Of a DNA stretch of 64,000 nt, positions 1-8,057 are shown piece by piece. Location of the stretch: contig NZ_BNBL01000012.1 of the NCBI RefSeq assembly GCF_014655595.1, forward strand, positions 62,001 through 126,000, written 5' to 3'. The notes beneath the pieces are model-generated. The model made no database searches and was not told the DNA's origin. It saw only the letters and a list, made by a program, of their open reading frames with translations. Both the position numbers and the translations under genes were made by a program. This DNA is from Streptomyces griseocarneus (lineage in GTDB: Bacteria > Actinomycetota > Actinomycetes > Streptomycetales > Streptomycetaceae). Numbering within the stretch: the first letter of the stretch is position 1; each line of letters begins with the position of its first letter.

Positions 1-110
1 CGATGGTCGTGGCCGCCGCCGAGGTCGTGATCGGCCTGGCCATCATCGTGACGATCTTCCGCTCCCGCCACTCGGCCTCGGTCGACGACGCCAGCCTGCT
101 GAAGCTGTAA
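1..110 (+). CDS. nuoK: NADH-quinone oxidoreductase subunit K (3' end only)
   Basis: This is the last 35 codons of a gene cut by the left edge of the window, ending in TAA at 108-110. The visible residues (MVVAAAEVVIGLAIIV, then a short polar tail) match the third membrane helix of NuoK, including the conserved Glu in AAAEV that lies on the proton path of complex I. It sits 12 bases before nuoL, as expected for the end of a complete nuo operon. Only the C-terminus is seen, so length and start cannot be judged. Confidence 0.9.
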   Translation, partial: MVVAAAEVVIGLAIIVTIFRSRHSASVDDASLLKL

Positions 111-122
111 GGGGACACCACG

Positions 123-2018
123 GTGGAGAACCTCATCGGATTGCTCGTCCTGGCGCCCCTGCTGGGCGCGGGCGTGCTGCTGTGCGGCGGCCGACGGCTC
201 GACCGCACCGGGCACTGGATCGGCACCCTGCTCGCGGCCGCGTCCTTCGTCATCGGCGTGGTGCTCTTCGCCGACCTCCTCGGCCGGCCCGCCGACGACC
301 GCGAGCTGGGCGCGACCGTCTTCAGCTGGGTGCCCGTCGGCGGCTTCCGCGCCGACGTGGGCTTCCAGCTCGACCAGCTGTCGATGACCTTCGTGCTGCT
401 GATCACCGGCGTGGGCTCGCTGATCCACCTCTACTCGGTCGGCTACATGGAGCACGACGAGCGGCGGCGGCGCTTCTTCGGCTATCTGAACCTCTTCCTC
501 GCGGCGATGCTGCTCCTGGTCCTCGCCGACAACTACCTGCTGCTGTACGTGGGCTGGGAGGGCGTCGGCCTCGCCTCGTACCTGCTGATCGGCTTCTGGC
601 AGCACAAGCCGAGCGCCGCCACGGCCGCCAAGAAGGCCTTCCTCGTCAACCGCGTCGGCGACGTCGGGCTGTCGATCGCCGTCATGCTGATGTTCACCAC
701 CTTCGGCACCTTCGCCTTCGGCCCGGTCCTCGAGCACGCGGAGGAGGCGGGCGAGGGCAAGCTGACCGCCATCGGGCTCATGCTGCTCCTCGCCGCCTGC
801 GGAAAGTCGGCGCAGGTCCCGCTGCAGAGCTGGCTCGGCGACGCCATGGAGGGCCCCACGCCGGTCTCCGCGCTCATCCACGCGGCGACCATGGTGACCG
901 CCGGCGTCTATCTGATCGTCCGGTCCGGGGCCGTCTTCGACGGGGCCCCCGACGCGCAGACGGCCGTGGTCACGGTGGGCGCGGTGACGCTGCTCTTCGG
1001 TGCGATCGTCGGTTGCGCGAAGGACGACATCAAGAAGGCCCTGGCGGGCTCGACGATGTCCCAGATCGGCTACATGATCCTCGCCGCCGGCCTCGGCCCG
1101 ATCGGCTACGTCTTCGCGATCATGCACCTGGTCACCCACGGCTTCTTCAAGGCAGGGCTGTTCCTCGGCGCCGGCTCGGTGATGCACGGCATGAACGACG
1201 AGGTCGACATGCGGCGTTACGGCGGACTGCGGACGTACATGCCGGTCACGTTCGTGACGTTCGGGCTCGGCTACCTCGCCATCATCGGCTTCCCGGGCCT
1301 GTCCGGCTTCTTCTCCAAGGACAAGATCATCGAGGCCGCCTTCGCCAAGGGCGGCACCGAGGGCTGGATCCTGGGCGGCGCCGCACTGCTGGGCGCGGCC
1401 ATCACCGCGTACTACATGACGCGGGTGATGCTCATGACCTTCTTCGGCGAGAAGCGCTGGCAGCCGGACGAGCGCGGTGAGCTCCCGCACCCCCACGAGT
1501 CGCCCCGGACGATGACGATCCCCATGATCGTCCTCGCCTTCGGATCGGTCTTCGCCGGCGGCCTGTTCAGCATCAACGACGCGTTCCTGAAGTGGCTGGA
1601 GCCGGTCACCGGCCACGCCGAGGGGCACTCGCCCGTCACCGCCACGCAGGTCACCGCGGCCACCATGGTCGTGCTCGTGGTGGGCTTCGCGCTGGCCTGG
1701 GCGCAGTACGGGCGCCGGCCGGTGCCGGTCACGGCGCCGCCCGGCGGGCTGCTGGTGCGGGCCGCCCGGCGCGACCTGCTGCAGGACGACTTCAACCACG
1801 TCGTGCTGGTCCGCGGCGGCGAGCACCTCACCCGCAGCCTCGTCTACGTCGACCACACCCTGGTCGACGGCGTCGTCAACGGCACCGCCGCCTCCGTCGG
1901 CGGCCTGTCGGGCCGGATGCGCAGGCTGCAGAACGGCTTCGCGCGGTCGTACGCGGTCTCGATGTTCGGCGGTGCGGCGGTGCTCATCGCCGCGACCCTG
2001 CTGATGAGGGCGGTCTAG
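123..2018 (+). CDS. nuoL: NADH-quinone oxidoreductase subunit L
   Basis: NuoL is one of the three antiporter-like, proton-pumping membrane subunits of respiratory complex I. The 631-residue product is the normal length for the family. It has many hydrophobic helices, the family block GWEGVGLASYLLIGFW near residue 140, the helix containing GKSAQVPLQSWLGDAMEGPT near 225, and the HAATMVTAGVYL block that follows. The GTG start is preceded by AAGGGGAC. It follows nuoK and precedes nuoM by two bases, so it is part of the main (first) nuo operon. The C-terminal part carries the long horizontal amphipathic helix region typical of NuoL. Confidence 0.97.
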   Translation: MENLIGLLVLAPLLGAGVLLCGGRRLDRTGHWIGTLLAAASFVIGVVLFADLLGRPADDRELGATVFSWVPVGGFRADVGFQLDQLSMTFVLLITGVGSLIHLYSVGYMEHDERRRRFFGYLNLFLAAMLLLVLADNYLLLYVGWEGVGLASYLLIGFWQHKPSAATAAKKAFLVNRVGDVGLSIAVMLMFTTFGTFAFGPVLEHAEEAGEGKLTAIGLMLLLAACGKSAQVPLQSWLGDAMEGPTPVSALIHAATMVTAGVYLIVRSGAVFDGAPDAQTAVVTVGAVTLLFGAIVGCAKDDIKKALAGSTMSQIGYMILAAGLGPIGYVFAIMHLVTHGFFKAGLFLGAGSVMHGMNDEVDMRRYGGLRTYMPVTFVTFGLGYLAIIGFPGLSGFFSKDKIIEAAFAKGGTEGWILGGAALLGAAITAYYMTRVMLMTFFGEKRWQPDERGELPHPHESPRTMTIPMIVLAFGSVFAGGLFSINDAFLKWLEPVTGHAEGHSPVTATQVTAATMVVLVVGFALAWAQYGRRPVPVTAPPGGLLVRAARRDLLQDDFNHVVLVRGGEHLTRSLVYVDHTLVDGVVNGTAASVGGLSGRMRRLQNGFARSYAVSMFGGAAVLIAATLLMRAV

Positions 2019-2020
2019 TC

Positions 2021-3628
2021 ATGTCATTTCCCCTCCTGACGGCCACGGCCGTGGTGCCCGCGGTGGGCGCCCTCGCCACGGCCGCCGTCCCGGCCGCGCG
2101 GCGCACGGCCGCCAAGTGGCTGGCGCTGGGCTTCGCGCTCGCCACGCTGGTGCTCTCGGCGGCGCAGCTCGTGCGCTTCGACCCGGATGCCGCGGGCCCG
2201 TTCCAGCTCACCGAATCGCACGCCTGGATCAAGGACTTCGGGGTCCGCTACGACCTGGGCGTGGACGGCATCTCGGTGGTGCTCATCGCGCTCACCGCGC
2301 TGCTGATCCCCTTCGTCGTCCTCGCGGGCTGGCACGACGCCGACCCCCTCGAGGACGCCTCCACGCGCTGGCGGCCCACCCAGGGCTTCTTCGCGCTGAT
2401 CCTCATGGTCGAGGCGATGGTGGTGATCGCCTTCGAGGCCACCGACGTCTTCCTCTTCTACATCTTCTTCGAAGCCATGCTCATCCCGATGTACTTCCTC
2501 ATCGGCGGCTTCGGGGACCGGGCGGGGGAGCGCGGCGAGGCCGAGACGGCGGCCCAGCGCTCGTACGCGGCCGTGAAGTTCCTGCTCTACAACCTCGTCG
2601 GCGGACTGATCATGCTCGCCGCCGTCATCGGGCTCTACGCGGTCACCGCCCACCAGCTCGGCACCGGCACCTTCTCCCTGACGGAGATCGTCCAGGCCCG
2701 GGCGAACGGCAGCCTGGAGTTCGCCACCACCACCGAACGCGCCCTGTTCCTCGGCTTCTTCTTCGCCTTCGCGGTCAAGGCGCCGCTGTGGCCGCTGCAC
2801 ACCTGGCTGCCCAACGCCATGGGCGAGGCCACCGCCCCCGTCGCCGTGCTGATCACCGCGGTGGTCGACAAGGTGGGCACGTTCGCCATGCTGCGCTTCT
2901 GCCTCCAGCTGTTCCCGGAGGCCTCGAAGTGGGCCACGCCGGTGATCCTGGTGCTGTCGCTGATCAGCATCCTCTACGGCGCGCTGCTGGCCGTCGGCCA
3001 ACGCGACATCAAGCGCCTGATCGCCTACGCCTCGATCTCCCACTTCGGGTTCATCGTCCTCGGCATCTTCGCGATGACCACCCAGGGCCAGGGCGGGGCC
3101 ACGCTCTACATGGTCAACCACGGGATCTCCACGGCCGCGCTGATGCTGGTGGCCGGCTTCCTGATCTCCCGGCGCGGCTCGCGGCTCATCGCCGACTACG
3201 GCGGCGTGCAGAAGGTCGCCCCCGTCCTGGCGGGCACCTTCCTCGTCGGCGGTCTGGCCACCCTCTCGCTGCCGGGGCTCGCGCCCTTCGTCTCCGAATT
3301 CCTGGTGCTGGTGGGCACGTTCAGCCGCTACCCGGTCATCGGCGTCCTGGCCACCGTGGGCATCGTGCTCGCCGCGCTGTACGTCCTCGTGCTCTACCAG
3401 CGCACGATGACCGGGCCGGTGGCCGAGCCCGTGCGGGGGATGCCGGACCTGCGGGCGCGCGAGCTCGTCGTGGTGGCGCCGCTGATCGTGCTGCTGCTGG
3501 TCCTCGGCGTCTACCCCAAGCCGGTGACCCGGATCGTCGAACCGGCCGTCGAGCACACGATGTCGCAGGTGCACCAGAGCGACCCGAAGCCGGACGTACA
3601 CGTGAACGATGTGGAGGCCGCGAAGTGA
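2021..3628 (+). CDS. nuoM: NADH-quinone oxidoreductase subunit M
   Basis: This is the antiporter-like subunit M of complex I, 535 residues with about 14 predicted membrane helices. Recognisable blocks are FYIFFEAMLIPMYFLIGGFG (helix 5 with the functional Glu), FAVKAPLWPLHTWLPNA and QRDIKRLIAYASISHFGFI, all diagnostic of NuoM. The ATG is two bases after the nuoL stop, so translation is probably coupled. The next gene, nuoN, overlaps its stop by four bases. Longer open-frame starts upstream lie inside nuoL in another frame and are not used. A paralogue lies at 33921-35516. Confidence 0.97.
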   Translation: MSFPLLTATAVVPAVGALATAAVPAARRTAAKWLALGFALATLVLSAAQLVRFDPDAAGPFQLTESHAWIKDFGVRYDLGVDGISVVLIALTALLIPFVVLAGWHDADPLEDASTRWRPTQGFFALILMVEAMVVIAFEATDVFLFYIFFEAMLIPMYFLIGGFGDRAGERGEAETAAQRSYAAVKFLLYNLVGGLIMLAAVIGLYAVTAHQLGTGTFSLTEIVQARANGSLEFATTTERALFLGFFFAFAVKAPLWPLHTWLPNAMGEATAPVAVLITAVVDKVGTFAMLRFCLQLFPEASKWATPVILVLSLISILYGALLAVGQRDIKRLIAYASISHFGFIVLGIFAMTTQGQGGATLYMVNHGISTAALMLVAGFLISRRGSRLIADYGGVQKVAPVLAGTFLVGGLATLSLPGLAPFVSEFLVLVGTFSRYPVIGVLATVGIVLAALYVLVLYQRTMTGPVAEPVRGMPDLRARELVVVAPLIVLLLVLGVYPKPVTRIVEPAVEHTMSQVHQSDPKPDVHVNDVEAAK

Positions 3629-5280
3629 GCCGCACGGCAACCGTCCACAGCCTGTGGACAACGGCGGCGGCCGAGCCGCCGGTCAGGATCCCCGCGCCGC
3701 ACATCGAGTACGCGCAGCTCTCGCCGACGCTCATCGTGCTCGGCGCCGCCCTGGTGGGCGTCCTCGTCGAGGCCTTCCTGCCGCGCCGCACCCGCTACCA
3801 CGCCCAGCTCCTGCTGACCGTGGTCGGCCTGGCCGCCGCCTTCGCCGCCGTGATCGCGCTGGCCGCCGGCGGCTTCGCCGGCGACAAGGCGCGCGTCGCC
3901 GCCATGGGGGCGGTCGCCGTCGACGGCCCGGCGCTGTTCCTGCAGGGCACCATCCTCCTGGTCGGCCTCATCGCGGCGTTCACCTTCGCCGAGCGCCGCC
4001 TCGAGCCGACGGCGCACGGCCGGCCCGTCGACTCCTTCGCCGCGCAGGGCGCCGCCGTGCCGGGCGGCGAGGCGGAGCGCAAGGCCGTCGCGGCGGGCAT
4101 GACGACCACCGAGGTCTTCCCGGTCATGCTGTTCGCCATCGGCGGCATGCTCGTCTTCCCCGCCGCGAACGACCTGCTGACCCTCTTCGTCGCCCTCGAG
4201 GTGTTCTCCCTCCCGCTCTACGTGCTGTGCGCGCTCGCCCGCCGGCAGCGGCTGCTGTCGCAGGAGTCGGCGGTCAAGTACTTCCTCCTGGGCGCCTTCT
4301 CCTCCGCCTTCCTGCTGTTCGGGGTGGCGCTGCTGTACGGCTACGCGGGCACGGTCACCTACTCCGGCATCGCCGACGTCGTCGGCGGCACCACGCGGAC
4401 CCTCGACCCGGCGCTCGCCTCGACGACCGGCAACGACGCGCTGCTGCTGATCGGCGGCGCGATGGTGCTGGTGGGGCTGCTGTTCAAGGTCGGCGCGGTG
4501 CCGTTCCACATGTGGACCCCCGACGTCTACCAGGGCGCTCCCACCCCGGTCACGGGCTTCATGGCGGCCGCGACGAAGGTCGCCGCGTTCGGCGCCCTGC
4601 TGCGGCTGCTGTACGTCGTGCTGCCGGGCATGCGCTGGGACTGGCGGCCGGTGATGTGGGGCGTCGCGATCGTCACGATGCTGGTGGGCGCGATCGTGGC
4701 CGTCACCCAGACCGATGTGAAGCGGCTGCTGGCCTACTCCTCCATCGCCCACGCCGGGTTCATCCTCGCCGGCGTCATCGCCACCACGCCCGACGGCGTC
4801 TCGTCGGTGCTCTTCTACCTGGGCGCCTACTCCTTCGTCACGCTGGGCGCCTTCGCGGTCGTGACGCTGGTGCGCGACGCGGGCGGCGAGGCGACGCACC
4901 TGTCGAAGTGGGCCGGGCTGGGACGCCGTTCCCCGCTGGTCGCGGCCGTCTTCGCGGTCTTCCTGCTGGCCTTCGCGGGCATCCCGCTGACCAGCGGATT
5001 CGCCGGGAAGTTCGCCGTCTTCAAGGCGGCGGCGCAGGGCGGCGCCGCGCCGCTGGTCATCGTGGGCGTGCTGTCCTCGGCGATCGCCGCGTTCTTCTAC
5101 ATCCGGGTCATCGTGCTGATGTTCTTCAGCGAGCCGAAGGCGGAGGGCCCGACCGTCTCGGTGCCGAGCCCGCTGACGTCCACGGCCATCGCGGTGGGCG
5201 TCGTGGTGACGCTGGTGCTCGGTGTGGCGCCGCAGTACTTCCTCGATCTGGCGGGCCAGGCGGGGACGTTCGTGCGCTGA
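3625..5280 (+). CDS. nuoN: NADH-quinone oxidoreductase subunit N
   Basis: This is the third antiporter-like subunit of complex I, 551 residues. The blocks KVGAVPFHMWTPDVYQGAPT and QTDVKRLLAYSSIAHAGFIL identify NuoN. The GTG start overlaps the nuoM TGA as GTGA, giving a standard coupled start. It has a hydrophilic 30-residue N-terminal extension before the first helix. A loop of roughly 45 residues near position 130 is rich in charged residues. It is the last gene of the main nuo operon, followed within 20 bases by a strong hairpin. Confidence 0.96.
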   Translation: MSRTATVHSLWTTAAAEPPVRIPAPHIEYAQLSPTLIVLGAALVGVLVEAFLPRRTRYHAQLLLTVVGLAAAFAAVIALAAGGFAGDKARVAAMGAVAVDGPALFLQGTILLVGLIAAFTFAERRLEPTAHGRPVDSFAAQGAAVPGGEAERKAVAAGMTTTEVFPVMLFAIGGMLVFPAANDLLTLFVALEVFSLPLYVLCALARRQRLLSQESAVKYFLLGAFSSAFLLFGVALLYGYAGTVTYSGIADVVGGTTRTLDPALASTTGNDALLLIGGAMVLVGLLFKVGAVPFHMWTPDVYQGAPTPVTGFMAAATKVAAFGALLRLLYVVLPGMRWDWRPVMWGVAIVTMLVGAIVAVTQTDVKRLLAYSSIAHAGFILAGVIATTPDGVSSVLFYLGAYSFVTLGAFAVVTLVRDAGGEATHLSKWAGLGRRSPLVAAVFAVFLLAFAGIPLTSGFAGKFAVFKAAAQGGAAPLVIVGVLSSAIAAFFYIRVIVLMFFSEPKAEGPTVSVPSPLTSTAIAVGVVVTLVLGVAPQYFLDLAGQAGTFVR

Positions 5281-5295
5281 GGCCGGCCGCGGACA

Positions 5296-5334
5296 CCGCT
5301 GCCCGGCGCCCCGCGAAGGGGTGCCGGGCAGCGG
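5296..5334 (+). terminator. Terminator of the main nuo operon
   Basis: A 17-base-pair stem (one G-T pair) with a five-base GCGAA loop starts 16 bases after the nuoN stop. There is no long T run, as is usual for Streptomyces. It also lies before the end of the convergent lipoprotein gene, so it may work in both directions. Confidence 0.75.
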
Positions 5335-5369
5335 CGTGCGTACGTCCGTGCGGCCGGCCGGTCGGCTGG

Positions 5370-5846
5370 TCAGCTGCCGGGCTTGGCGGGGAGGCCGGGG
5401 ATGCCGTTCACCTTGGTGAGCTTGTCCTCCTTGCCGCCCTCCCAGGAGACGGTGAGGGACTTGCCGTCGAAGCCCTTGACGGTGCCCGTGGTGCGACCGG
5501 GGCAGTTCTTCATGGTGAGCGTGACCGGCTGGGCGTTGTCGACGACCTGGCCGGTGCAGGTGTCCTTACCGGCCATCACCACCATGTTCTTGGTGAAGGT
5601 GTAGGTCTGCAGGCTGTTGTCGGCGTGCTTGCCGCCGTTGCCCCAGCTGCCCGCGAGGTCAGCGGCCTTGACCGGCTTGGCCGGGGTCTCGGCCGGCTTG
5701 TCCTTCGGGGCCTCCGCGGGCTTCGAGGCGCCCGTCGGGGCCGGCTGGCCGGTCTCCTTGTCCTTGTCGTCGCCGCTGCTGCCGCAACCCGTCATCAGCA
5801 CAGCGGCGATGACCGCCGCCCCCGTGATCTGTACTGCCTTGCGCAC
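5370..5846 (-). CDS. Small secreted lipoprotein, function unknown
   Basis: The product has a basic start, a hydrophobic stretch (ITGAAVIAAVLMTGC) ending in a lipobox-like Cys, then a Ser/Gly/Asp-rich linker and a Pro/Ala/Lys-rich spacer of about 35 residues. The C-terminal domain of about 95 residues contains two Cys, is rich in Thr and Val, and has short beta-like segments. It is probably exported and anchored to the outer face of the membrane. The chosen GTG (158 residues) has AAAGGAAAGG just upstream. An ATG at 5867 would add seven residues but has a weaker site. A short inverted repeat (CCGGCCCCAAAGGCCGG) lies in its leader. No function can be assigned. Confidence 0.7.
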   Translation of the reverse strand: MRKAVQITGAAVIAAVLMTGCGSSGDDKDKETGQPAPTGASKPAEAPKDKPAETPAKPVKAADLAGSWGNGGKHADNSLQTYTFTKNMVVMAGKDTCTGQVVDNAQPVTLTMKNCPGRTTGTVKGFDGKSLTVSWEGGKEDKLTKVNGIPGLPAKPGS

Positions 5847-5917
5847 GTGCGCCCTTTCCTTTGTCATGTCCCGGCCTTTGGGGCCGGGCACGACAAGCTA
5901 GCAGCACCGGCGGCGGC

Positions 5918-6640
5918 TCAATCGCCGCCGCCGCAGCCGCCCCCGCACCCGTGGCCACCGCATCCGTGACCGCCACCGTCGCCGCCGCCCCCGCCGCTGC
6001 CGCCGCCGGAATCCGAGTCCCGCAGGACGTTGCGGTACACCGCGCAGGCGATCCACGCCTCGCGCCTGATGCGGCGCAGTTCCTTGCGCTCGTACCGGCC
6101 GGCCCAGCCCGGGTAGAGGGCCTTGTCGGTGCCCGTGGCGGACACCAGGGCGGCCAGCGCCCTGCCCCGCGGTTCGGGGAAGCCGGCCTGCCGGGCGGCC
6201 TCGAAGCGCTGCCGGGCCGGTCCGGTCAGGTCGTTCGAGCCCACGGCGTAGCGCCGTTGGCGGATGACCGCGAACAGGTCGGGGGCCTTGGCGACCAGCG
6301 CCTCGCGCTCCAGCAGCCCCATGAGCCAGGGTTCCTCGACCTGGCGGGAGGCGTCCCGTATCCACCGGTGGGCCTTCACGCGGCCCTTGGCGCCGTGCGC
6401 GGGCAGCGCCGCCAGCGGCTGGGCCAGGCGCGGGTCCGCCGGGCGGGGGCCGGCGGCCCGGCCCGGCCGCCCGCCCTCGTGCGTGATGAGCCCGCGCAAC
6501 TGCAGCTCGGCCAGTACGGCCCCGGCGAGGCCGTACTGCAGGTTCCGGCCGCCGCACAGGCGCTTGCCGTCCTCCGGGTGGTGCGCGAGCAGGATGAGCT
6601 CCTCCGGCAGCGCCAGGCCGGAGTCGGGGAGGGCGCTCAC
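5918..6640 (-). CDS. GPP34 (Golgi phosphoprotein 3-like) family protein
   Basis: The 240-residue product begins with LALPEELILLAHHPEDGK and continues with LAGAVLAELQLRGLI, the N-terminal signature of the GPP34/GOLPH3 family. Eukaryotic members bind phosphoinositides; the actinobacterial ones have no settled role. Its GTG start overlaps the stop of the upstream fumarylacetoacetase gene (GTGA), implying coupled translation. The last 35 residues are an unusual tail made almost only of Gly, His, Cys and Asp, with three Cys and two His spaced in HGCGG units. This could bind metal or simply be disordered. Family assignment is fairly sure; role unknown. Confidence 0.8.
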   Translation of the reverse strand: MSALPDSGLALPEELILLAHHPEDGKRLCGGRNLQYGLAGAVLAELQLRGLITHEGGRPGRAAGPRPADPRLAQPLAALPAHGAKGRVKAHRWIRDASRQVEEPWLMGLLEREALVAKAPDLFAVIRQRRYAVGSNDLTGPARQRFEAARQAGFPEPRGRALAALVSATGTDKALYPGWAGRYERKELRRIRREAWIACAVYRNVLRDSDSGGGSGGGGGDGGGHGCGGHGCGGGCGGGD

Positions 6641-7824
6641 GAGCCCGGTGGCGCCGTGCGCGCCGGGACGATGCGACCGGTGACCTCGCCGAGGCCGATG
6701 CGTGCGCCGTTCGCGCCGGGCGCCCACGCCGTGAGCGTGACCTCGTCGCCGTCGGCCAGGAACGGGCCCTTGCCCCCGGTGAGCTCGAGCAGGCAGCCCA
6801 GCTGGTCGGGCTCGGGGCCGCTGACCGTGCCGGAGGCGTAGAAGTCGCCGGTGCGCAGGGACGCGCCGTTGACGGTCATGTGGGCCAGCTGCTGGGCGGC
6901 CGTCCAGTACATGGCGGAGAACGGCGGGCGCGAGACGACCTCGCCGTTGATGCGCACCTCGATGCGCAGGTCGATGCCGCCGGGCTCGCCGGCGGAGTCG
7001 TCGAGGTAGGGCAGCAGGGGGTACGTGCGCGCCGGCGGCGCCGTCCGGGCCGCGTCGAAGGCGTCCAGCGGGGTGATCCACGCCGAGACGGAGGTCGCGA
7101 AGGACTTGCCGAGGAAGGGGCCGAGCGGCACGTACTCCCACGCCTGCAGGTCGCGCGACGACCAGTCGTTGACCAGGCAGACGCCGAAGACGTGCTCGCG
7201 GAAGTCGCTCAGCGGGACGGGAGTGCTCGCCGGGGCGGGGGTGCCGACGACGAAGCCGACCTCGGCCTCGATGTCCAGGCGCAGCGAGGGCCCGAAGGTG
7301 GGCAGCTCGTCGCCGGGGGCCTTGCGCTGGCCCTGGGGGCGCACGACGTCCGTGCCGGTCACCACGACCGTGCCGGCGCGTCCGTGGTAACCGATGGGAA
7401 GGTGCTTCCAGTTGGGCGTGAGGGCCTCGCCGCCGGGGCGGAAGATGCGGCCGACGTTGGCCGCGTGGTGCTCGCTCGCGTAGAAGTCGACGTAGTCGGC
7501 GACCTCGAACGGCAGGTGGAGGGTGACCTCCTCCAGCGGGTGGAAGTACGGCTCGTCCAGCCAGCCGCGCACCTCGGCCCGTACGGCCTCCCAGACGGGG
7601 CGGCCGGCGGCCATCAGCGGATTGAGCGTGGGCGCCGCCAGCAGGTCCGCGTAAGCGGAACCGTGGGCGGCGGCCGCCGCCGCGGCGTCCAGGACGTGCG
7701 CGCCGTAGCGGACGCCGACGCGGGGGCGGGCGGGCGCGTCAGGGGTGGTGAACACGCCGTACGGGAGGGTGTCCGGGCCGAAGGGGTCGCCTTCGGCCAG
7801 GTCACGCGGGTGGTGCTGGGGCAT
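6637..7824 (-). CDS. fahA: Fumarylacetoacetase
   Basis: This enzyme would hydrolyse 4-fumarylacetoacetate to fumarate and acetoacetate, the last step of tyrosine/homogentisate breakdown. The 395-residue length fits the family. The block DFYASEHHAANVGRIFRPGG followed by NWKHLPIGYHGRAG holds the metal and catalytic residues. Other family landmarks are EAEVGFVVG, NDWSSRDLQAWEYVPLGPFLGKS and the C-terminal DGDEVTLTAWAPG. No other tyrosine-degradation gene is adjacent; the partner is the GPP34 gene, which overlaps its stop codon. It is divergent from the ATP-grasp gene at 8058. Confidence 0.93.
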   Translation of the reverse strand: MPQHHPRDLAEGDPFGPDTLPYGVFTTPDAPARPRVGVRYGAHVLDAAAAAAAHGSAYADLLAAPTLNPLMAAGRPVWEAVRAEVRGWLDEPYFHPLEEVTLHLPFEVADYVDFYASEHHAANVGRIFRPGGEALTPNWKHLPIGYHGRAGTVVVTGTDVVRPQGQRKAPGDELPTFGPSLRLDIEAEVGFVVGTPAPASTPVPLSDFREHVFGVCLVNDWSSRDLQAWEYVPLGPFLGKSFATSVSAWITPLDAFDAARTAPPARTYPLLPYLDDSAGEPGGIDLRIEVRINGEVVSRPPFSAMYWTAAQQLAHMTVNGASLRTGDFYASGTVSGPEPDQLGCLLELTGGKGPFLADGDEVTLTAWAPGANGARIGLGEVTGRIVPARTAPPGS

Positions 7825-7958
7825 GGAACGCTGCCTCGCCTTCGTCCTGGACGGTTCGTCAGCCGGGGGCCGGGTGGAACGGTGCTCACATTACGTCGCG
7901 CCGGCCCGTACGGACGAGGGCCAGGACAGGTGTCCGACCGCTGGCTAAAGGGAGGGCA

Positions 7959-8000
7959 ATGTCCGGTAACTCCTTGCTGGAGGTGTCGATTCCGAAGTAG
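7959..8000 (+). other. Possible 13-residue leader ORF
   Basis: In the gap between the divergent fumarylacetoacetase and ATP-grasp genes, an ATG directly preceded by AAGGGAGGGCA opens a 13-codon frame reading MSGNSLLEVSIPK and ending in TAG. The ribosome-binding site is strong but close. It could be a leader peptide, or chance. Confidence 0.25.
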
Positions 8001-8057
8001 CGTCCTAAGTCGGGTCACACACAGTGGGGGGCCGCTGAGGCTGAGTGGCCGAGGGGG

